A stretch of DNA of 64,000 nucleotides from Candidatus Peribacteria bacterium (GTDB lineage: Bacteria; Patescibacteriota; Gracilibacteria; Absconditabacterales; Absconditicoccaceae). Each line of letters starts with the position of its first letter. Positions within the stretch are counted from its first letter, which is position 1. The notes under the pieces are model-generated. The model was not told the DNA's origin and searched no databases. It saw only the letters and a program-made list of their open reading frames with translations. Below are positions 58,129-64,000 of this stretch, in pieces. The position numbers and the translations under genes are program-made. Location of the stretch: contig CP060225.1 of NCBI GenBank assembly GCA_023898485.1, positions 620,001-684,000 of the forward strand, written 5' to 3'.

Positions 58129-58313
58129 GAAAAAACACACAAGAGAGTAAAAAGAGTAAAAAGAGTAAAAAGCACCTCTGCACCTTTTGTTCCTTTTGCT
58201 ACTTCTGCTCCCCTTTTACACGAATAGAGCCTATTTGCAATGTCAAAATTTGCAAAACATTGCTCAATAACTATAATAATCTAGATGATTTGTTTATATT
58301 GCATATGCCTTCT

Positions 58314-58988
58314 ATGCGCACGATACATATGATCAGAAATTATATTAATGCCATTACGGTGGTTATAACTCTTGTGAGTTTCATGGGAATTAGTTTTTGA
58401 CAATTAATCCAAATGGATCCATGACCATTGTGTGATGCTAATAATCAAGATCCAAGCTGCTTTATGTGACGAAATGCTGACTGTAAAACCAATCAACTAT
58501 CACTCAATAACGGTGATGGCACCTATCGTTGTGAAGATTTATTATCCTGTAGACGTCGTGCATGAGATCGATATATGAGTAATTTTTCAAATGGTCGTGA
58601 GCAACAGTGATGTAGTAACAAAGACCCTCAGTATGATGGAGGTGCCACTATACCAGAGGAATGATGATATGGTATTCAATGTACGACTGAAATGTTAAGT
58701 AATGGTATATGTTCATTGCATGTGTATGATATGCTTGGTATCAGAAGAGGCAATCCCAATACGACACCTGATGAGTTTGTCCAAGATATTGTCCTGACTG
58801 CGACGACGTTTATCGGTACGATACTGACGTTTGCACTGATAGTATCAGCACTTATGATTATCTTCTGAGGCGCTAATGAGAATACAGCCCAGAGAGGAAG
58901 ACAGGGTATCAAATATGCGCTGATTGGGTATGTACTGGTGTTGTGTAGTTATCTGATTATTAGGTTGGTGCAGTATATTGCTGGATAG
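58314..58988 (+). CDS. VirB2/TrbC-like small membrane protein with Cys-rich extracellular part
   Basis: 224 aa. First hydrophobic segment (YINAITVVITLVSFMGISFG) as signal/anchor, then a Cys-rich polar region (PLCDAN, SCFMG, DCKTNQ, YRCEDLLSC, QQGCSN, IQCTTE, GICSL; about ten Cys), then two C-terminal helices (IVLTATTFIGTILTFALIVSALMIIFGGANE and GIKYALIGYVLVLCSYLIIRLV) joined by a basic loop. The helix-loop-helix end is like the VirB2/TrbC pilin-type proteins common in CPR genomes. Its role is unknown. Hidden in the standard code. Confidence 0.75.
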
Positions 58989-59006
58989 AGAAAAACATAA
59001 ATAGTA

Positions 59007-59036
59007 AAACCCCGCATATCTGTGCGGGGCTTTTTT
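59007..59036 (+). terminator. Strong terminator
   Basis: ACCCCGCA/TGCGGGGC-type stem and a T-run. Its stem is almost the same as the CCCCGCA hairpin in the 88-bp tRNA repeats at 23317. Confidence 0.9.
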
Positions 59037-59050
59037 ATTATCTCTACTAT

Positions 59051-62000
59051 TTATTTGAGTACAAATGCTGCTATCTGGCTTTGCGAACTCACACTTTGTT
59101 GGAGGATCTGGTTGATTTGTGATTGGACTTGAGACTGTATCTGTGGATTGCGAGCAGCATTAATGAGCTGTGCATATTTGTAGATGATGAGACGCTGTCC
59201 GTCGGTTAGTTCATCATATGCAGTCTGGTCTACTTGTCATTCGAGTGCAGTAGTCACTACAGCCCATGCAGGATTCCCTAGATCTTCTCCATAGATACGA
59301 CCCATATCTACCATACCATCAAACGAACCAAACCTACCATAGAAGATACTACTAATCACATCAAAGTACTGCTGTAGCATCTCTTGAGGTAAGAAACGAG
59401 CCATTGCGAGACGAGTACGGAAAGTGATTTCATCAGACTCTCCTATCTGTGTCATGTAGGGAGCAAGTTCATCAGATGATAATGCATATGCATAGTAGAG
59501 ACCAATATTGTTGGTCGAGAGTATCTCTGCATAATCAGCCATCACCATGCGAGCCATCATAGACATGACACCATCATCGATACGATTGCCTTGAGCATCT
59601 TCTTTCATAATGAAACGTTCTTTGAGTGATTGGTTTCCTTCTCCTAAGACGACTGTAGCAATATTAGGATCGAGAATAATCGTGCGGTATCAGGTATCAC
59701 GTAGACGCAAGTAGCTTGCGCAAACATCGGAGTCAGACATCTCTTTTCGGAGTGAGGTAACAAGATTATCACTACGAATATTGGCTTGATCACCGATAAA
59801 ATATTGTATATACGTACCTGCTATGAATACACCATCTATATCATCTCTTTCTCTTAATTCGTTGATAATGGGCTGATAATGAGGGAATTGGAGAGAAAAT
59901 ATTGTAGATTGATCAATGGTTTGGAGTGTATTGGAAGCGGAAAGTTGGCCTTCAGTGAGCATCACTTCTGATAATGTCCCAAATCATTGTTTGTAGGAGA
60001 GAAAGACTCCTCCTGCGCCCTGTGAGCTGATTCTCATCATATTGAGCAGCCACTGTGTCATAAGTAATATCGCCAATACAATCGAAACGATCCATATCAC
60101 AATAGACTGTGTTTTCTTTTTTCATATGGCTGATTCCATCCATCTCGTAACTACTGCAGTTGCTGCCAAGATAGTCCAGATAATCATACCCATACCGTAC
60201 CAGACGATACCATCTGCAACGAGCATCCATGCAGTCCACACAAGGAGCGTAGTTCCTGTCAGAGCGATGATTTTGCGGTCATGAATGATAGCTCCTCGGA
60301 TGAGTCAGATGAAAACAATAAGGAGTGCTGGTAGCCATATGACACCAATATCAGTATAGTAGCTCGATGCGTTTTGGAGTGATCGGTTGAAAGTAATATT
60401 GGCAGGGACAAGCCACCTATAAGGAATAGCAACACTATCTGCAGTGGTCTCAACTGTTCTCGACTGATAGTACTCGGTCAAGAGAGACACTGCATCTTGT
60501 GAGAAAATATCTCCATCGCTGAGTTTGGTATTGATCTCTGCTGCGTATTCATACGTCGAAGCTAGTGATGATGCCAAAGTTGCTACTGACCCTGTGGTGA
60601 GTTGGTCCTGCGATTCACAGAGCGATTTGGCAAGATCATTCGTTGTATAGCAGCCATTGTCTGATGAAAATAGTGTTTTGGCAAGAGTATATCGAGCACC
60701 TGCAGTATCTTGAGTAAGTGTTCTCTGTCCATACCCTACATAACGACCATTATCTTCCGTAGACCCGCCACCGATCGCATCTCTCTGATGGTCACGAAGC
60801 TCTTCCATTGTAGCTCCGATCGCTTCGAGAGAACACTGATCCAGTGATGGAGTGAGTGGAGCACTGATTGCTTCTATCGCAATGGTATCTGCTGGATTCT
60901 CTGTCTCTCCTGTGGCAGCTACGAGACTATGGGTATCGATCGTTGATGCTTTGCTCATTAGTATGTTATTGATCCGCTGACTTCCTGATCGTCCATCGCT
61001 ACGTGCTACGAGATAAGGCATCTTACCGATCACGATGGTGATCACGAGTACTACTCATCGAATCAGGAGTAAACGCAATCGTTTCCATGATTTTTGCACT
61101 TTTTCGACCCAGGGAGCTGGCAACATAAGGAGTCATCCGAGTGCAATCTTGGCAGCTGATGGTTCGAGATAGGTTCCTGTCGATCTAAGCTGCATCGCAG
61201 CCATCACACCGATAATGATAGTAGATAATCCGATCACTCACAAAATCCCTAACTGGGTTCCTATGACCATCGTCACAAATCCCGCGATATCAATAAATGC
61301 CGTCGGCTTACCCAAGAAAGCTACGCCAAAAAAGAACCCAGACATCATCGCATATCGTGTCGGTGAAGGAGTCTGATCAGTGTTTTCGTCTATATGGGTG
61401 AGGAACATAAATGCACTCAGGAGCGCCACCATGACGAGGAGTAAGATACCTAGATCCGTTTTGTTATCGACGAAGACGAGAAATGCACCCATGCCACTCG
61501 TGAGCCAGAGCAGAAGCATCGCACCACTAATGAGAGAAAAAGTAGTTGCACTTTCTTTGTGCTTGGTAAACCATCTCGCCACCGTATCTAGGAGAGCTGC
61601 TCCCACGACGAGAATACCAACCGCACTCGTGACGAAGTTCATAATCACTGCCATCGTATCACGAGCGATACCTGTGATGGGCGTAAGCCATGACATCGAC
61701 GAGAACCACTGTGCGATATAGCTATATCGGATAAACGGCGGTGTCCATGGTCCATCGGACCAATACAATCCATGATGATCTGCCCAGATTTTGGGGAAAA
61801 ACATGTAGGCATGATTGGCATCCCATGCAGTCGAATATGGGATGAAGGCGAGCTGCAATCCGTAGAGGAGATAAACAATCGCAGCCACGAGCAATCACTG
61901 CTGAATCCATCGAAGTCGAGAATTGCGGTCGATCGCTCCTGTCCGTGCGTCAGACAGTGTCTGATAATCAGCTTTCATCTCGTTTCGCTGGAAGTAGATC

Positions 62001-62536
62001 AGCGATCCCATCGCCAAGAAAAGTAGCCAGACCACGATCGAGTACATCCCACCGACCAAGAGAAGTAGGTACATCACGAGAATATTGGCAACCAATCCCA
62101 TCGCCATCGTGAGGATGATGTGTGTCGTCGTGCGAGAGAGACGGAAGAGTTTTTGATTGATCCATGAGCCCAATGCATGCAGACTACTGAGATGGAAACC
62201 AATCACTGCCAAGATCCATAGATGTTTTCGTATCAGTCCAAACAGACCTGCGGCTGTTAGTCATCACTTGAGACCTGTCTGTATCATCGCGAAGACAATA
62301 ACCACTCCCACTCGCAGTAATCATTTTTTCCATCGTGTGGTGAAAAAACGACCTCATGAAAGACCTACTATCGTTACCCCAATTCCTCCAATCAGCATCG
62401 CCCAATGCTTTCGATTGCTCACCATATCCATGTAATAGCCGTGATTGAAACCATACTCAGGCCAGATGGACGTCCACGAAATAACCGCCACAACCACAAG
62501 GAGTACTGCCAATAATCGTCGGGTTCGTTTTTTCAT
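59051..62536 (-). CDS. 1161-aa multi-spanning membrane protein, probably glycosyltransferase-like
   Basis: One frame from ATG 62536 to TAA 59051. At least ten membrane helices in the N-terminal 550 residues (RRLLAVLLVVVAVISW, THIILTMAMGLVANILVMYL, SIVVWLLFLAMGSLIYF, YAMMSGFFFGVAFLGKPTAF). A long extracytoplasmic domain follows (about 600-830, with four Cys), then four more helices and a soluble C-terminal domain. The sequence YSTAWDANHAYMFFPKIWA in the first outside loop carries an Asp-Ala-Asn-His acidic/His motif that resembles the catalytic loop of PMT/ArnT-type GT-C enzymes. I infer a lipid-linked sugar transferase or surface polymer enzyme. Many UGA codons. Confidence 0.75.
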
Positions 62537-62602
62537 CAGAAGGATAACAAAGGATAATAAAGGATGAGAGAGGATTATGAAAGATTTCTCTTTTGATCTT
62601 CT

Positions 62603-62636
62603 TATTCAAGAAAAGACCAACATTTCTGCTGGCCTC
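62603..62636 (-). terminator. Terminator of secD
   Basis: GGCCAGCA/TGTTGGTC stem on the minus strand, then TTTTCTT. Confidence 0.75.
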
Positions 62637-62649
62637 TCGATATGATTAC

Positions 62650-64000
62650 TTATTTGGTTTTGTGAATGAATTTCAATGTGAGGATTTTGATGAGCGGATA
62701 GAGTAATGCAAGTACCACCACGATATTGAGTACCATCATGGTACCAAATCATTTGAAGATATTCACACCCATGAAGACAAGCAGTAATGCAATCATACCC
62801 GTTGATAAGTTACCATCTCTGACGGCTGACCATGCTTGTTTGTGTGCATCGATGATGCTATCACGGAGCGATTGGCCATTGTGATGATTTTCTATGATAC
62901 GTTCGTAGACGAGAATCGTTGCATCCACTGACATACCGAGCGAGAGGATGATAGCAGCTAGACCACTGAGTCCGAGTACTGCTCCAATAATCTTAAGTCC
63001 AGCAAAAAGGAAGATAATAAACGCAACCAAAATAGCCACGGATATCAATGCCCATCTCCATCCATAGACCAAGGTCATATAGAGAGCGATAGCTACGATG
63101 CCGATCAAACCAGCCCAGAGAATATGGTTAAGTGCTTGGATACCGAGTGTGGGAGATACTTTTTCTTCTTGGACGAGCATCAGTGGAGCTGGCAATGCTC
63201 CTTCATTGAGGTCTCTCGCAAGTTGTGTCGCCTCTTCACGCGTAAATGATCCCGTGATTTGTGTCTGACCACCACAGATTTTCTCATTGATGACAGGATT
63301 TGTTTTGAGTTCACCACCGACGAAGATTGCCATTTGCTTGTTTACGTTGGCAGCGGTGATATTACAGAAGATCTGTTTACCTGCATCGTTAAATGTAATG
63401 TTGACTGATGGCTCACCAAACTGTGTCGAACCCACTGCTGCATATTCGAAGAATGCTCCATTCAAGATATCACCAGACTGTGGATCGGTTGCTGCTTTCC
63501 ATGGTTGGGTATCAGCTACGAAGAGTGCCTCTACTGTATAGATGGTGGGGTGCGTAAGTGCATCCAATAATGTATTAGCTGTCGCCTCATCGGTCGTGTA
63601 TTCGTACTGTTCGAAGAGAGTCTGATCGGTAGTTTTGGTATCAGTAATCTTGACCAATGTAGCTCCTGATCCGGCTGCTACCGTAGTCCATGTCTGACCT
63701 GGTGTATAGGTAAACCCAGGCACTGCAAGTGCTACCTGATCAGCTGCAAGCCAGCCATTATAGACTGTTGCTATACCACCAGTAATAGTACCCGCATCGA
63801 TCTGGTCAGTCACGCCATCTATCATAGTATCAGTACGATAGATTTCTAGATTGTACCCAGATTGATTGGGAAGCACTGCTTCCATTGGGTAGACTAATTT
63901 GCCATCAGCGTAATATGCTGTCCCTGTTTGTATGTTTGTGGGATTTGTGATAGTTACTAGAGTTGCATCAGGGACTTGTGCAAGAAATGCTGCACTATCA
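62650..64000 (-). CDS. secD: Protein translocase subunit SecD (5' part outside window)
   Basis: About 450 C-terminal residues are visible. The periplasmic P1 region has QFGEPSVNITFNDAGKQIFCNI and the typical GEL (VGGELKTNPVINEKI). The TM block follows: LNHILWAGLIGIVAIALYMTLVYGW, LGLSGLAAIILSLGMSVDATILVYERIIE (the conserved DATILVYERI motif) and AWSAVRDGNLSTGMIALLLV. SecD with SecF uses the proton gradient to finish protein export. One UGA (NIFKGFGTMM). SecF is not downstream here, which is unusual, since a terminator follows. Confidence 0.93.

Overview
The window comes from a bacterium that reads UGA as glycine (translation table 25). The only bacteria I know with this code are the CPR phyla Absconditabacteria (SR1) and Gracilibacteria (GN02/BD1-5); the sequence does not let me choose between them. 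The proof is direct. With TAA and TAG as the only stops, dozens of apparently broken genes become full length, and the UGA codons sit on invariant glycines: both in the amidase signature of GatA (33167-33169, 33227-33229), the ESFG motif of a GT4 glycosyltransferase, GLKDK of TruD, and HNIPEG of the ZIP transporter. All CDS coordinates below use this code. No RF2 gene and no tRNA-Gly(UCA) lies in the window.

Layout. 1-3357 (minus): an unknown protein with an apparent +1 frameshift, then a fusion of an ATP-grasp ligase domain and a QEGLA/DUF1704 peptidase-like domain. 3490-8590 (minus): an rRNA cluster in the unusual order 23S-5S-16S. Each large rRNA has its own processing stem. The 23S has a helix-25 insertion encoding a small GIY-YIG nuclease, and the 16S 3' tail lacks the CCUCC anti-Shine-Dalgarno. 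8948-22475 (minus): three giant proteins (about 1493, 1867 and 1073 aa); the first is a secreted DUF11/Cys-rich surface protein, the other two are unknown. 22688-24066 (plus): tiny ORFs, a second GIY-YIG gene running into tRNA-Cys, then tRNA-Cys, tRNA-Thr and tRNA-Trp interspersed with two families of exact 88-bp tRNA-derived tandem repeats. 24097-26611 (minus): two poorly known genes and holA.

27176-38780: a yidD-fmt fusion with an alpha/beta hydrolase inserted inside Fmt, a VTC-type polyphosphate polymerase, DUF2461, a ZIP transporter, gatA, an RluA-family synthase, prepilin peptidase, PPK2 and a CYTH protein. 38899-49479: an MFS transporter, an M16 peptidase, a 568-aa protein invisible in the standard code, truD with a methyltransferase, a Na/Pi-cotransporter-like protein, trmB, trhO and efp. 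49644-64000: a type IV pilin, a GT4 glycosyltransferase, a SpoU methylase, DUF368, a DoxX-like protein, hflX, a repeat lipoprotein, pyrH, thrS, a VirB2/TrbC-like small membrane protein, a 1161-aa multi-spanning membrane protein and the 3' part of secD.

Themes. Many genes have a -10-like hexamer 5-9 nt before the start codon and no GGAGG. Together with the altered 16S tail this points to leaderless or otherwise SD-independent initiation. Several genes concern polyphosphate or phosphate (VTC, PPK2, CYTH, Na/Pi), tRNA and rRNA modification (TruD, TrmB, TrhO, RluA, SpoU), and the cell surface and type IV pili (pilin, PilD, giant surface protein). Small dispersed repeats occur inside reading frames and are translated.
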